The position numbers and the translations under genes are program-made. From positions 138,501-202,500 of the forward strand of contig JADJWN010000009.1 in NCBI GenBank assembly GCA_016716335.1: DNA of 64,000 nt, written 5' to 3'. The notes under the pieces are model-generated. The model searched no databases. It worked only from the letters and a program-made list of their open reading frames with translations, and was not told the DNA's origin. Source of the stretch: Saprospiraceae bacterium. GTDB lineage: Bacteria; Bacteroidota; Bacteroidia; Chitinophagales; Saprospiraceae. Position 1 is the stretch's first letter, and every line of letters begins with the position of its first letter. Positions 46,372-55,935 of the stretch are shown piece by piece.

Positions 46372-47517
46372 CTAAATCTTCTCCAAAGCCTGTGCCAGAT
46401 CCGCCATAAGGTCTTCTGCATCTTCTACGCCCACACTCAGTCGTATCAGCGAATCTGTCAATCCTACTTTGAGCCTTTCTTCTCTCGGGATGGATCCATG
46501 CGTCATGCTGGCCGGGTGGCCTATCAGGGACTCTACACCACCCAATGACTCCGCCAATGAAAAAAGATGTGTACCGCTCAACACCTTAACGGCGGCTTCC
46601 TGCCTGTTGTCATGAAGGTCAAAGGATACCATCGCCCCAAACATACGCATTTGCCTTCCAGCCACTTCATGCCCCGGATGCTCCTCAAATCCGGGGTAAT
46701 ATACTTTAGACACCTTGGGGTGATTCTTCAGAAACCGGGCAATTTTCTCTGCATTCTGACATGCACGCTCCACCCTGAGGTGCAGCGTCTTAATACCTCT
46801 CAACACCAGAAAACAATCCTGGGGGCCTGGCACAGCACCCACTGCATTCTGCAGAAAACGGAGCTGTGCAGCCAATTCACTGTTTTTGGTAATCACGGCA
46901 CCATGTATCACATCCGAATGACCGCCGATATATTTAGTGGCTGAGTGCACTACCAGGTCCGCACCCAGATCCAGAGGATTTTGCAGGTAGGGCGATGCAA
47001 AGGTGTTGTCCACACAAACGAGTACAGAGCTTCTGCTCACCCTGTCACATACCGCTTTGATATCCACAATATTGAGCATAGGATTGGTCGGCGTTTCTAT
47101 CCATATCATACGGGTTTTTGCATTGAGCAATTTATCAAGAGTACTCACATCACTCAGCCCGGCAAAATGAAATTTAATACCGTATTTGGCAAAAACCCGG
47201 GTCATTATCCTGTAGGAGCCGCCGTAAAGATCATCTGTAGCGATGACTTCATCACCGGGAATGAGCAGTTTGAGCACCGCATCCATCGCTGCAAGACCAC
47301 TGCTGAAGCATACTGCGTCGGTACCATTTTCAAGTGCAGCGAGATTTTTCTCCAATACTGTTCGGGTAGGATTTTGAGTACGTGCATATTCATATCCCTT
47401 GTGTACCCCGGGTGCCTCCTGCACATAGGTGGAGGTCTGAAATATCGGAGTCATGATGGCTCCAGTAGATGGATCCGGCTCTATACCGGCATGTATGACC
47501 TTGGTGGCAAATTTCAT
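46372..47517 (-). CDS. metB: cystathionine gamma-synthase/lyase-type PLP enzyme
   Basis: A 381-residue Cys/Met metabolism PLP enzyme. N-terminal ATKVIHAGIEPDPSTGAIMTPIFQTSTY, the YGGSYRIM cofactor segment, and the PLP lysine in VHSATKYIGGHSDVIHG (about residue 197) are family marks. Most similar in pattern to cystathionine gamma-synthases (ALENGTDAVCFSSGLAAMDA), but lyase activity cannot be excluded by eye. First gene of a leftward operon with radC and the DinB-like gene. Confidence 0.9.
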   Translation of the reverse strand: MKFATKVIHAGIEPDPSTGAIMTPIFQTSTYVQEAPGVHKGYEYARTQNPTRTVLEKNLAALENGTDAVCFSSGLAAMDAVLKLLIPGDEVIATDDLYGGSYRIMTRVFAKYGIKFHFAGLSDVSTLDKLLNAKTRMIWIETPTNPMLNIVDIKAVCDRVSRSSVLVCVDNTFASPYLQNPLDLGADLVVHSATKYIGGHSDVIHGAVITKNSELAAQLRFLQNAVGAVPGPQDCFLVLRGIKTLHLRVERACQNAEKIARFLKNHPKVSKVYYPGFEEHPGHEVAGRQMRMFGAMVSFDLHDNRQEAAVKVLSGTHLFSLAESLGGVESLIGHPASMTHGSIPREERLKVGLTDSLIRLSVGVEDAEDLMADLAQALEKI

Positions 47518-47542
47518 GATTGCTCAATTACATTTTGGAGCA

Positions 47543-47550
47543 CAAAGGTA
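47543..47550 (-). promoter_or_regulatory. -7 box TACCTTTG for metB
   Basis: Exact TAnnTTTG on the minus strand, 25 bases before the ATG at 47517. No clear -33 partner. Confidence 0.5.
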
Positions 47551-47665
47551 GGTAATTTGGGGGAAGTGGGGGAAGGCAGACTATTTATTTTGCCACAATT
47601 CAACTCCGAGTCTGCCACAAAAATCAGTAATATCAAATAGTGCTTGAGCAGTATATTTATCAGGT

Positions 47666-48526
47666 TTAATAACTCTGTTTGTCCGGTATCACCCCTCTCA
47701 CACCGCCTCTGGGATCATCCACGTCACCGGTATATCTTGGTATTAAATGAATATGTACATGATTGACAGTTTGCCCCGCTTTTTCGCCAACATTGATACC
47801 AATATTAAAGCCATCCGGCTGATATATCTCCGTTATAACATCTTTTACTTTATTCAGCATGAACATACAGGCAGATTGTTCTTTGAAAGATAAATCGAAA
47901 TAATTTGCACAATGCCTTTTGGGTATAATCAGGGCATGGCCATCGCTTACAGGATATTTGTCGTAAATAGCATAGGCAGTTGCGGATTCAACGATAAGCT
48001 CCCGTTCAGAATCGGGATTACAAAAAGGGCAATTTGAGTGTTCTGTTCTTCTAATTTGGTTGTAATGTTGATACTCGTAAATCTCACAACTTTCATTTTT
48101 AAAAATCGATTTGAAATTCAGAATTACATTACATTGATAAGTTTTCTTTTGATGGATCTTATGTGTTCTGAATCCTTCATATTGTATATCCCTTCTGACC
48201 GCGATATATACCTTTCCAGATGGTTTAATCAATCGCGACAGTTCCATCAAAACTGATGTCTGTTCTTCTGGCATTAAAACATTCAAAACATAAAAACAAA
48301 GTATAGTATCGTATTTTTTGGATGGAAATTCTGGAAAATAATGTTTGTCATATCCCTCAATATTTACTCCCTTTTCTTTTAATAACTTTACATCATTGCC
48401 AAAGCCACAGCCAAAATCTAAAACTTCACCTTTCAGCAAATTTTGATTTAAAATAAATTTTGCAGGGAAGGAAAGGTACTCTCTTTCTTTAGCTGTCAGG
48501 TGGCTGTTTGGATTAGATCTCAACAT
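47666..48526 (-). CDS. SAM-methyltransferase/HIT-domain fusion protein
   Basis: A 286-residue two-domain protein. Residues about 30-150 are a class I methyltransferase with SAM loop VLDFGCGFGNDVKLLKEKG and the acidic end of strand 2 (IEGYDKHYF). Residues about 170-286 are a HIT nucleotide-binding domain with a zinc-like pair NCPFC and the active-site triad HVHIHLIPR. HIT proteins bind or hydrolyse nucleotides linked to AMP or Nup. It overlaps the HNH nuclease gene by one base (TAATG), so translation is coupled. The patch is more AT-rich than its flanks. Substrates of both domains unknown; the combination with a nuclease suggests a modification or defence role. Confidence 0.8.
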   Translation of the reverse strand: MLRSNPNSHLTAKEREYLSFPAKFILNQNLLKGEVLDFGCGFGNDVKLLKEKGVNIEGYDKHYFPEFPSKKYDTILCFYVLNVLMPEEQTSVLMELSRLIKPSGKVYIAVRRDIQYEGFRTHKIHQKKTYQCNVILNFKSIFKNESCEIYEYQHYNQIRRTEHSNCPFCNPDSERELIVESATAYAIYDKYPVSDGHALIIPKRHCANYFDLSFKEQSACMFMLNKVKDVITEIYQPDGFNIGINVGEKAGQTVNHVHIHLIPRYTGDVDDPRGGVRGVIPDKQSY

Positions 48527-49581
48527 TATTGCATAAATTCAAAACCGTTATTGGATGCAATAGAAACCAATGGTTGAATGATTTCTAAAAATTTATTCTC
48601 ATTTAAACTTTCGTCTTTACTATGAAGTACAATGTAATAATCTTCTAAAAGCTTGTTTTTCGGTGTTTTTTCCCTTACAATTTCAAAAGCTTTCTTTTGC
48701 AATGAAAAAAATGGCTGAAAGTGTTTTTGAAGAATTGGTAGTTTATTGTTTTTTGAACTATTAAAGGACTTGTCAGCAGGAATCAGGTTCCAAATTAAAT
48801 CATGAGAAACGAATGAGTAGGGAATAAAATGCTCAACAGCATAGTTTTCTTTGCTTAAGGTTTCTCCTGTATATATACAATTTATCGATCCCAATTCTTC
48901 AAAGACCAAGTCCCAGAAATGTACTCGTTGATTTCTTAAATTATTTCTTGTTGCTGGTTTAATTAATTTATTAGGTATATCCGGTACATTTGGGTTTTTT
49001 GTTTGTAAAAATAAAGTAAGGTTCCAATAACAAAAATCTTTCAAGACTTTGGCATTTTGTATTAAATATTTTTCCCATAATGGATTAATTAAAATTGTTT
49101 CCCGATTTAATGCATATAAAGATTTGAATTCAAAGTTTTGAGACTCTGAATAAATTCTGTTTTTTCTTTCAGTATCTTTTTCTTTTCCAATTTTAGGAAA
49201 CCAAGGACTTAAAAACCAATGCGGTACATTTTTATTGAAGTGCCAAAGAATTCTTTCTACTTTGACATTAGTGGTAGATATGAGTTTATTAAAAACTTTA
49301 TCTTGTTTTTCATCTATGGTAATTGGCTCTATTTTATTTAAATCCCTTATAGCATCCTGAATTATATCCTGTTTACCAAATGATATGTTAAAGTAATTGA
49401 CAGTATACCAGGCATTTGAAATCATTCTAGCAAACAAATTCTTTTTTTCAATAGTAACTTTACCATTTTCTAATTCCTGCAATATTGATAGTAGCCAGTA
49501 ATGTTTATATGTCGCTGATGTATTATTAAAACAAGCTGATAATATATTTATAGGTAGTTCGTTTGATTCAGGTAATTGCAT
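48526..49581 (-). CDS. HNH endonuclease domain protein
   Basis: A 351-residue protein. The HNH core is in residues about 237-285: CIYTGETLSKENYAVEHFIP with the catalytic His, then NLIPADKSFNSSKNNKLP with Asn and the final His replaced by the Ser/Asn-rich segment seen in HNH_4-like domains. The N-terminal 200 residues (LPINILSACFNNTSATYKHY, KKNLFARMISNAWYTVNYF) are not recognised and may form a specificity domain. No RuvC, so not Cas9. Upstream gene of the coupled pair with the methyltransferase-HIT fusion. AT-rich, with A/T-ending codons unlike the neighbours. Candidate acquired restriction or defence gene. Confidence 0.78.
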   Translation of the reverse strand: MQLPESNELPINILSACFNNTSATYKHYWLLSILQELENGKVTIEKKNLFARMISNAWYTVNYFNISFGKQDIIQDAIRDLNKIEPITIDEKQDKVFNKLISTTNVKVERILWHFNKNVPHWFLSPWFPKIGKEKDTERKNRIYSESQNFEFKSLYALNRETILINPLWEKYLIQNAKVLKDFCYWNLTLFLQTKNPNVPDIPNKLIKPATRNNLRNQRVHFWDLVFEELGSINCIYTGETLSKENYAVEHFIPYSFVSHDLIWNLIPADKSFNSSKNNKLPILQKHFQPFFSLQKKAFEIVREKTPKNKLLEDYYIVLHSKDESLNENKFLEIIQPLVSIASNNGFEFMQ

Positions 49582-49758
49582 TATTGCCTCTCTTTAGATA
49601 TTTTTTTTAGCATAAAGTTGTATATGTCAACAAATATCGCACTTGATTTGTAGTAATTCTATACTCTGGGGTTATTTTTGTTAATGAGTTTGATGAATAG
49701 TTTTAGATTACACAATATTTCACCACCTTCATAGGCTCATAAATTTCTGGATTCACAA

Positions 49759-50205
49759 ATGCAACCTGCTCCAAAAGATTATCTCTTCGTCACCATACAG
49801 GGTGTTTTGTTCCTCGCCTACCTTTTTATCCCTGCTGTGACCTTCTCTGCTGGTTTTCTGCGCATACCGGGATTGATACTCGCAATACTTGGAGCGGCAT
49901 TATGCGCATGGAGTCTGTTGGCTTTGGGGAAGAGCCTTACTGCTTTACCCACTCCCAGACATTCAGGTACATTAAAAACTTCAGGACCCTTCTCCTTCGC
50001 CAGACATCCGGTGTACTCCGGAATTTTAGCCTTTGCTCTTGGTTATGCGGTCTTTCAGCAGGATATGGGCAAAGTATTCATGACCGCTTTGTTATGGATC
50101 CTCTTTTATTTCAAATCCCGGTATGAAGAAGAAAGACTACTGCTGAAGTATGGCACACACTATGCTGAATACTGCAAAAAAACCGGTCGTTTTTTCACTT
50201 TGTAA
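49759..50205 (+). CDS. isoprenylcysteine carboxyl methyltransferase-like membrane protein
   Basis: A 148-residue integral membrane protein with about four hydrophobic helices. Its C-terminal half has GPFSFARHPVYSGILAFALG and EERLLLKYGTHYAEYCKKTGRF, the ICMT/PEMT/NnrU-type SAM-dependent methyltransferase signature. Substrate unknown; bacterial members may methylate lipids or small thiols. It precedes the sulfide:quinone oxidoreductase gene by about 70 bases; a -7 box between them suggests separate transcription. Confidence 0.8.
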   Translation: MQPAPKDYLFVTIQGVLFLAYLFIPAVTFSAGFLRIPGLILAILGAALCAWSLLALGKSLTALPTPRHSGTLKTSGPFSFARHPVYSGILAFALGYAVFQQDMGKVFMTALLWILFYFKSRYEEERLLLKYGTHYAEYCKKTGRFFTL

Positions 50206-50237
50206 CCAAAGTTACCAAACGAATATTTTACCAATGA

Positions 50238-50245
50238 TAGATTTG
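50238..50245 (+). promoter_or_regulatory. -7 box TAGATTTG for the sulfide:quinone oxidoreductase gene
   Basis: Exact TAnnTTTG, 29 bases before the ATG at 50275. No clear -33 box. Confidence 0.45.
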
Positions 50246-50274
50246 TCTTTATTTCATATTTCAATCTAATCATT

Positions 50275-51537
50275 ATGGCACACAAACACAAAGTAGTCAT
50301 CATTGGTGGCGGAACAGCCGGTATCATGGTGGCAGCCCGATTTCTCAAGATGAAAGCTCCTGTACAGCTTACTGTCGTGGAGCCCGCAGATACACACTGG
50401 TATCAACCCGCCTGGACACTGGTAGGCGCCGGAGCTTACGATATGAAAAAAACAGCCAGACCCATGGCTGATGTCATGCCAAAAGGAGTAGAGTGGGTCA
50501 AGGATTATGTCACAGGTTTCAATCCGGACACAAACACAATTTCTACAGCACGCTCAGGAGATATACCCTATGACTATCTGGTGGTTGCTCCCGGTCTTGT
50601 GATGGAACCCTCTATGATTGAAGGATTGGCTGAGGCTATGGATAAGGGCGTGGTGTGCAGCAACTATACCAATCCCGAACATACCTGGGATGTCATACGC
50701 AATTTTAAAGGAGGTCATGCAGTATTTACTCAGCCTGTGACTCCGATCAAATGTGGAGGTGCCCCTCAAAAAATAGCTTATCTGGCGGCTGATTACTTCC
50801 GGATGCACAATATGCAGGACAAGGTCAAAGTGACTTTTGCCACTCCCGGTTCGGTGATTTTCGGGGTTAAATGTATTGCCGACACCCTCACCAAGGTAAT
50901 ACAGAGATATAACATAGACTTTAAGCCCTTCTATGCTCCTGTCAGAATAGATGCTGCCAATCAGAAGATTACATTCAAAAATATCGCTCCCAACCAAAAC
51001 CAATGTATCGTCAACGAATCCGGCGAACAGGTACAACAGCCCGGACAACCTTCCGAAATAGTCATGCATTATGATATGCTGCACATTGCTCCGCCACAGG
51101 CTGCTCCGGCATTTGTGCGCAATTCGGTGCTGGCTAATGAGGCTGGTTGGCTCGATGTGGACATCAACACTTTGCAGCATAAAAAGTATCCCAACATATT
51201 CGGATTGGGCGATGTGGCGGCTCTGCCTACAGCAAAGACAGGAGCTGCCATACGCAAGCAGGTACCGGTATTGATAAACAATATCATGCACATGATCCGC
51301 GATCATAAAATAGGAAACAAAATCTACGAAGGATATTCATCCTGTCCGCTGGTGACCGGTTATGGCAAAATGGTACTGGCAGAATTCAATTACAAAAATG
51401 AGTTCACTCCGGATCCCAAACTGAAGCAAATGCTGGTATTTGACAGCAGCAAGGAAAGCTGGAGACTCTGGATGCTGAAAAAGTACGGCCTGCCCCATCT
51501 GTATTGGAATAAAATGCTCAAAGGGGCTGAGGTGTAA
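50275..51537 (+). CDS. sqr: sulfide:quinone oxidoreductase, type II-like
   Basis: A 420-residue FAD enzyme moving electrons from sulfide to the quinone pool. The FAD motif VVIIGGGTAGIMVAARFL starts at residue 7. The pair of redox cysteines expected for the SQOR (mitochondrial-like) class is visible as IKCGGAPQKIAYLA (Cys160) and SSCPLVTGYGKMVLAEFNY (Cys357); a third Cys is at 128 in VVCSNYTNP. GDVAALPTAKTGAAIRKQ contacts the cofactor. No rhodanese or persulfide dioxygenase gene is next to it. It probably detoxifies sulfide or feeds electrons to respiration. Confidence 0.9.
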   Translation: MAHKHKVVIIGGGTAGIMVAARFLKMKAPVQLTVVEPADTHWYQPAWTLVGAGAYDMKKTARPMADVMPKGVEWVKDYVTGFNPDTNTISTARSGDIPYDYLVVAPGLVMEPSMIEGLAEAMDKGVVCSNYTNPEHTWDVIRNFKGGHAVFTQPVTPIKCGGAPQKIAYLAADYFRMHNMQDKVKVTFATPGSVIFGVKCIADTLTKVIQRYNIDFKPFYAPVRIDAANQKITFKNIAPNQNQCIVNESGEQVQQPGQPSEIVMHYDMLHIAPPQAAPAFVRNSVLANEAGWLDVDINTLQHKKYPNIFGLGDVAALPTAKTGAAIRKQVPVLINNIMHMIRDHKIGNKIYEGYSSCPLVTGYGKMVLAEFNYKNEFTPDPKLKQMLVFDSSKESWRLWMLKKYGLPHLYWNKMLKGAEV

Positions 51538-51746
51538 GCATATGCACTGATTTTACCGGTTGTTGCCGATCTCATGTATCATTATTCGTCATAGAATGCT
51601 ATTTTTGTGGCCCTGAAATTCATTCTCAGTGACCAAAGGGCTGTGAGTCAATGTTTTAATTACCTTAATCGGATAAGGTGTATTCTTGTCTTTAACAGTT
51701 CATACACAGAGGACGATCCGGTATTGACATATAATAGTATTTCCAC

Positions 51747-53327
51747 ATGAATCTGACAGATGAGCTTCAAAAACGTAAAACATTCGGTATAGTCTCACAT
51801 CCGGATGCCGGTAAAACCACCCTGACTGAAAAATTACTCCTGTTCGGTGGTGCCATTCAGGAAGCCGGTGCCGTGAAGTCCAATAAAATCAAGAAGCACG
51901 CCACCTCAGATTTTATGGAAATCGAGAAGCAGCGGGGTATTTCTGTGGCCACTTCTGTAATGGCTTTTGAATACAGGGATAAGCAGATCAACATCCTTGA
52001 TACTCCCGGCCACAAGGATTTTGCTGAAGACACCTACCGTACATTAACCGCCGTGGACAGTGTGATAGTAGTCATTGACGTGGCAAAAGGGGTAGAAGAG
52101 CAGACTGAAAAACTGGTCAAGGTGTGCCGCATGCGCAATACCCCGATAATTGTATTTATCAACAAACTGGACCGTGAAGGTAAAGATGCTTTTGACTTAC
52201 TGGATGAAGTGGAGACTATGCTGGGGCTCAAAGTCACTCCATTGTCCTGGCCGGTAGGTATGGGTCAGCGCTTTCAGGGTGTTTACAGTCTGTATGAGCA
52301 AAACCTGATACTTTTCAGTCCTCATGGTAAGCAGGAAGAAGAAGGAATTGTAAAGATCACTGATCTGCAGGATACATTACTCGATCAAAAAATAGGCAAA
52401 AGACCGGCAGATGAACTGAGAGAAGAACTGCACACTATTACCTCCGTGTATCCTGAATTTCATCGCGAAGATTATCTCAAAGGTGCTATTTGCCCGGTTT
52501 TCTTTGGTAGTGCGGTCAATAATTTTGGAGTGCGTGAGCTGCTCGACTGTTTTGTGGATATCGCACCTCCACCACTCTCCAGAGAGACGGAAGAAAGAAT
52601 CGTAAAACCTGACGAGCCTAAATTTACCGGTTTTGTTTTTAAAATACATGCCAACATGGATCCCAAACACAGGGACAGGATAGCTTTCCTCAGAGTTTGC
52701 TCAGGAGTATTCCGGCGCAATACCAACTATCTGCATGTACGACAGGAAAAATATATGAAATTTCCCAATCCTACGGCATTCATGGCCTCCAAAAAATCAG
52801 TCATTGACGAGGCTTATCCGGGGGACATCGTGGGTCTGTACGATTCTGGAAATTTTAAAATCGGTGATACACTTACAGAAGGTGAAGTGCTCCATTTCAA
52901 AGGAATCCCCAGTTTTTCCCCGGAGCAGTTCCGTTTTGTCAACAATACCGATCCTATGAAAACCAAACAGCTCAATAAGGGGCTCGACCAATTGATGGAT
53001 GAAGGGGTGGCACAGCTTTTTACCAAAGAAGACAATGGCCGGAAAATTGTAGGTACGGTAGGCGCTCTTCAGTTTGATGTCATACAGCACCGTCTGAAAC
53101 ATGAATACGGGGCATCATGCAACTATGAGCCGGTATCCCTTTACAAAGCCTGTTGGGTGAGCAGCAAAGACCCCGCTGCTATGAAAGAATTCATAACCCG
53201 TAGAAAAAAAGATCTGGCCAAAGATACAGATGGCAAACTGGTCTTCCTTGCAGAATCAGCATGGACACTCAAAATGGCTCAGGAAAATCATCCTGATATT
53301 GAGTTCCACTTTACAAGCGAGTATTGA
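51747..53327 (+). CDS. prfC: peptide chain release factor 3
   Basis: A 526-residue GTPase that recycles RF1/RF2 from the ribosome. G1 IVSHPDAGKTTLTEKLL, the switch region QRGISVATSVMAFEY, G3 DTPGHKDFAEDTYRTL and G4 INKLDREGKDAFDLLDE are all intact. The length matches E. coli RF3, and RF3-type domains follow (FKIHANMDPKHRDRIAFLRV). Monocistronic. Confidence 0.96.
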   Translation: MNLTDELQKRKTFGIVSHPDAGKTTLTEKLLLFGGAIQEAGAVKSNKIKKHATSDFMEIEKQRGISVATSVMAFEYRDKQINILDTPGHKDFAEDTYRTLTAVDSVIVVIDVAKGVEEQTEKLVKVCRMRNTPIIVFINKLDREGKDAFDLLDEVETMLGLKVTPLSWPVGMGQRFQGVYSLYEQNLILFSPHGKQEEEGIVKITDLQDTLLDQKIGKRPADELREELHTITSVYPEFHREDYLKGAICPVFFGSAVNNFGVRELLDCFVDIAPPPLSRETEERIVKPDEPKFTGFVFKIHANMDPKHRDRIAFLRVCSGVFRRNTNYLHVRQEKYMKFPNPTAFMASKKSVIDEAYPGDIVGLYDSGNFKIGDTLTEGEVLHFKGIPSFSPEQFRFVNNTDPMKTKQLNKGLDQLMDEGVAQLFTKEDNGRKIVGTVGALQFDVIQHRLKHEYGASCNYEPVSLYKACWVSSKDPAAMKEFITRRKKDLAKDTDGKLVFLAESAWTLKMAQENHPDIEFHFTSEY

Positions 53328-53577
53328 TTCTGACTTTCATCTCCCGAGGCAATCAATCAAATTTACGCCATCTCACGTTTCGAAATGGTTTTGCCTTTTT
53401 TCATGGGAAGCAGAAGTTGAGTCTAAGATTTTTACCCCTTGACTACATGATGGTTGTGACCAAACATTTATTCAATCTGCCGGCCAAAAAATCAGAAGTA
53501 CCCGTAGTGCCGGAACGTCCCGATTCAGAAATATTGAAAAGTGTATTCCTAAGAAGGCCGTTTTCTGTTTTCCTTTA

Positions 53578-55914
53578 TCAATTTCCTTCTGAGAGTATAG
53601 CCCGTCCTTCCCGAATGGTCAGCTTTTCCTGATATATCTGTCCTCGTGTTTGCAATCTTACCTGATGTATGCCATCCTCAAGTTTTACGGCTCTTATGCG
53701 CTTTCTGTACCTGCCTTTATTCATAAATTCATGGGATACGAGCTCATAATATCGGTTGTCTTTGGTGATAAGACCCAATTTGGCATGACCCGGTTCAGGC
53801 AGATATATCAAGATGTCTGCCATATCCGTACCCGTCACAGGAAAGACTTGCAGCGGTACGGTCTGATTTCTCTGCAATTGAATTTGTTTTTGCAATATTT
53901 GCAGGCTTTCATCCGACAATCCGCTTTGAGGTTCACAATCATCTATTGAAGCTATAAATACAGCATCCGGCAAAGTCTCAAAACCCGGGTTGAGCAATAC
54001 ATAATCACCTCCAATAAATCCTACCTTGCTCGAAGGGTCTATAGTGCTTACAGAGCTTACATACTGAACTGCCGAATATACGTCCGAGTACAGCATGACT
54101 TCTCCCAACGCCAGTATATCTTCCAGACATTCATTGTCATAGATGTTTTTTCCTTTGCATTCACAGTTGGCATTATACCTGTCATTCACGGTATCCGGAT
54201 TGTTGTCGTCACATTCTGTACCCTGTTGAGGACAGACCACCGCTTTAAACACTATTTTTCCAATCCCTCTGCAAGTAGTGGTATCGTCTTCTGAAGTAAT
54301 CAGAATGTATCTGGCATACAAACCCGCTATGTCCGGGCCGCTGAATCCACCATACTGGGTTTCACCGGTAGCTAATGGCCAGTTGTAATCACCTAAGGTC
54401 TGCCAGCTTACTCCATCCTCCGAGTAGTCTATGGATACCATCTGAAATCCGTTTTGTACCGCATTTTCTGCATTGTAATTCCAGATATGGATACTGACCA
54501 TTTCATGTCTTTGACCCAGATCGTATTTTATCCAATGACTGCGGCTTCTGTCAGGATTGGGATTATCACTTACCTGACAGGAGAGCCAGTTGTATTCCGC
54601 TTGATTGCTGAGCCTGTCAGTCATGCTGCACTTTTCATAGGGAACATAACTGGCAAGGGGACTGTCACAATCCGGCCCTGAACAAGGAGTTCCCGCACAG
54701 GTACAGTTGCTGTCATACTGGTCATTATTGGTAAATGGGTTGCCATCATTACAGGGAGTTCCTTGCGGTATGCATGCAAGAGTGCATCCATAATCATACA
54801 GATAAAATGACGGAATCCGCTTCCACACTCCGGGATCGGTAAATGGTGTCTGCCAGAATATCCCGAAGTGCTCGCTTCCAGTACCTTCTTTATGATTGAT
54901 TTCAAAATAATAGTACTGTCCTGCCTGAAGCAAAAGATTGGATGTGCTTTGCCATATGTATTTATTATGTTCTGTGGTGCCTGTCCAGCCTGTCACCATG
55001 ATCATGTGTGCCTGTTTGTTTTCGGGGTCGTCATTGCTGCTCAGAAACATGATGGTATTATCGTCACCTGTTATATTAAATTTGTACATTCCGGTCACAG
55101 GCACTGTTATGTACCCTTGCACCAGATGCCCCATATTGTTGATCTGTGACTCAGATCTCAGGCCAATCACATGCATCCTTGCACTGAAAGAAGGCATAGC
55201 CGGAAAAGCGGGTGCCTGATACAGCTCTGTAAGACTGCTGCCGCTGATATTGTCATAACGGAATCTTTGTATAAAATCCCTTTCACCTACGCAGACGTTG
55301 GCAGTAGCCGGCTTTCCGATACAATTGCAATGGCCGTCATGCCTGTCATCAGAGGTGAGCGCATTACCATCGTCACAACTTGTACCTCTCTGCGGACAGG
55401 GCTCTGCAACACATCCCACATCATGTATGTAGGCCGCTGTAATCACATTCCAGTTGGTATTAGGCAGGAATGAAGCTTTCCAGAACTGCAGCCATAATTT
55501 TTGTGAGGTCTGCTCCGGAAATTTGGTGTGCTCAAATTCATTGGTGGAGGCTGAACCGAATGCCCTCAACTGCAGATTTTGTGGCTGATCATTGGTACTC
55601 AGGTAAAATCGGGTCCGGCTGTCACCTGTGATGTTGAAGCTTATGCTGTCAGAAACAGGCACTTTGATAAAGCCGGCAATTCGTGCACCAAAGTTATTGT
55701 CATAATTGACCGGTGCACTCAGACTGTAGAGATTCTGCGTAATATCCGGCCTTTTGGGAAAATATTCCAACGCTGTAAGCTCTGTAAACTGGTCGGCAAA
55801 TAATCCTCTCCAGCATTGCCATTTTACCCTGCCCGCTTCTCCGACGCAAATCTGTGCATGAATATTCGTGTAAATCAGAGGTAAACTATGATTATATTAA
55901 AAAATGCGTTTCAT
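53578..55914 (-). CDS. secreted PA14/discoidin surface protein (5' end damaged)
   Basis: Last gene of the leftward secreted-protein operon. In order: two PA14-like lectin domains, an F5/8 type C (discoidin) domain (SNQAEYNWLSCQVSDNPNPD onwards), a 3-coathanger-like segment (LLNPGFETLPDAVFIASIDDC), and a T9SS-like C-terminal strand set. Three Cys-rich linkers of the type GTSCDDGNALTSDDRHDGHC separate the domains. The first ATG (55914) reads MKRIF then TAA; the same frame reopens immediately and continues intact. Short indels in the T run (55898-55903) and near 55874 would give a good signal peptide (MKRIFFNIIIVYLLLIYTNI), so the 5' end is probably mis-sequenced. Likely a carbohydrate-binding surface protein. 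Confidence 0.75.
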
Positions 55915-55935
55915 AACAAAATTGGTGTTTGGAGT

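Noticed and set aside
48526..49581. HNH protein as a Cas9 or IscB relative
   Set aside because: The HNH block resembles HNH_4 domains, but there is no RuvC motif, bridge helix, CRISPR array or guide-like RNA nearby.
53324..53632. Possible small gene after prfC
   Set aside because: It overlaps prfC and the next gene at its ends, has no motif and no -7 box, and its codon content is not gene-like.
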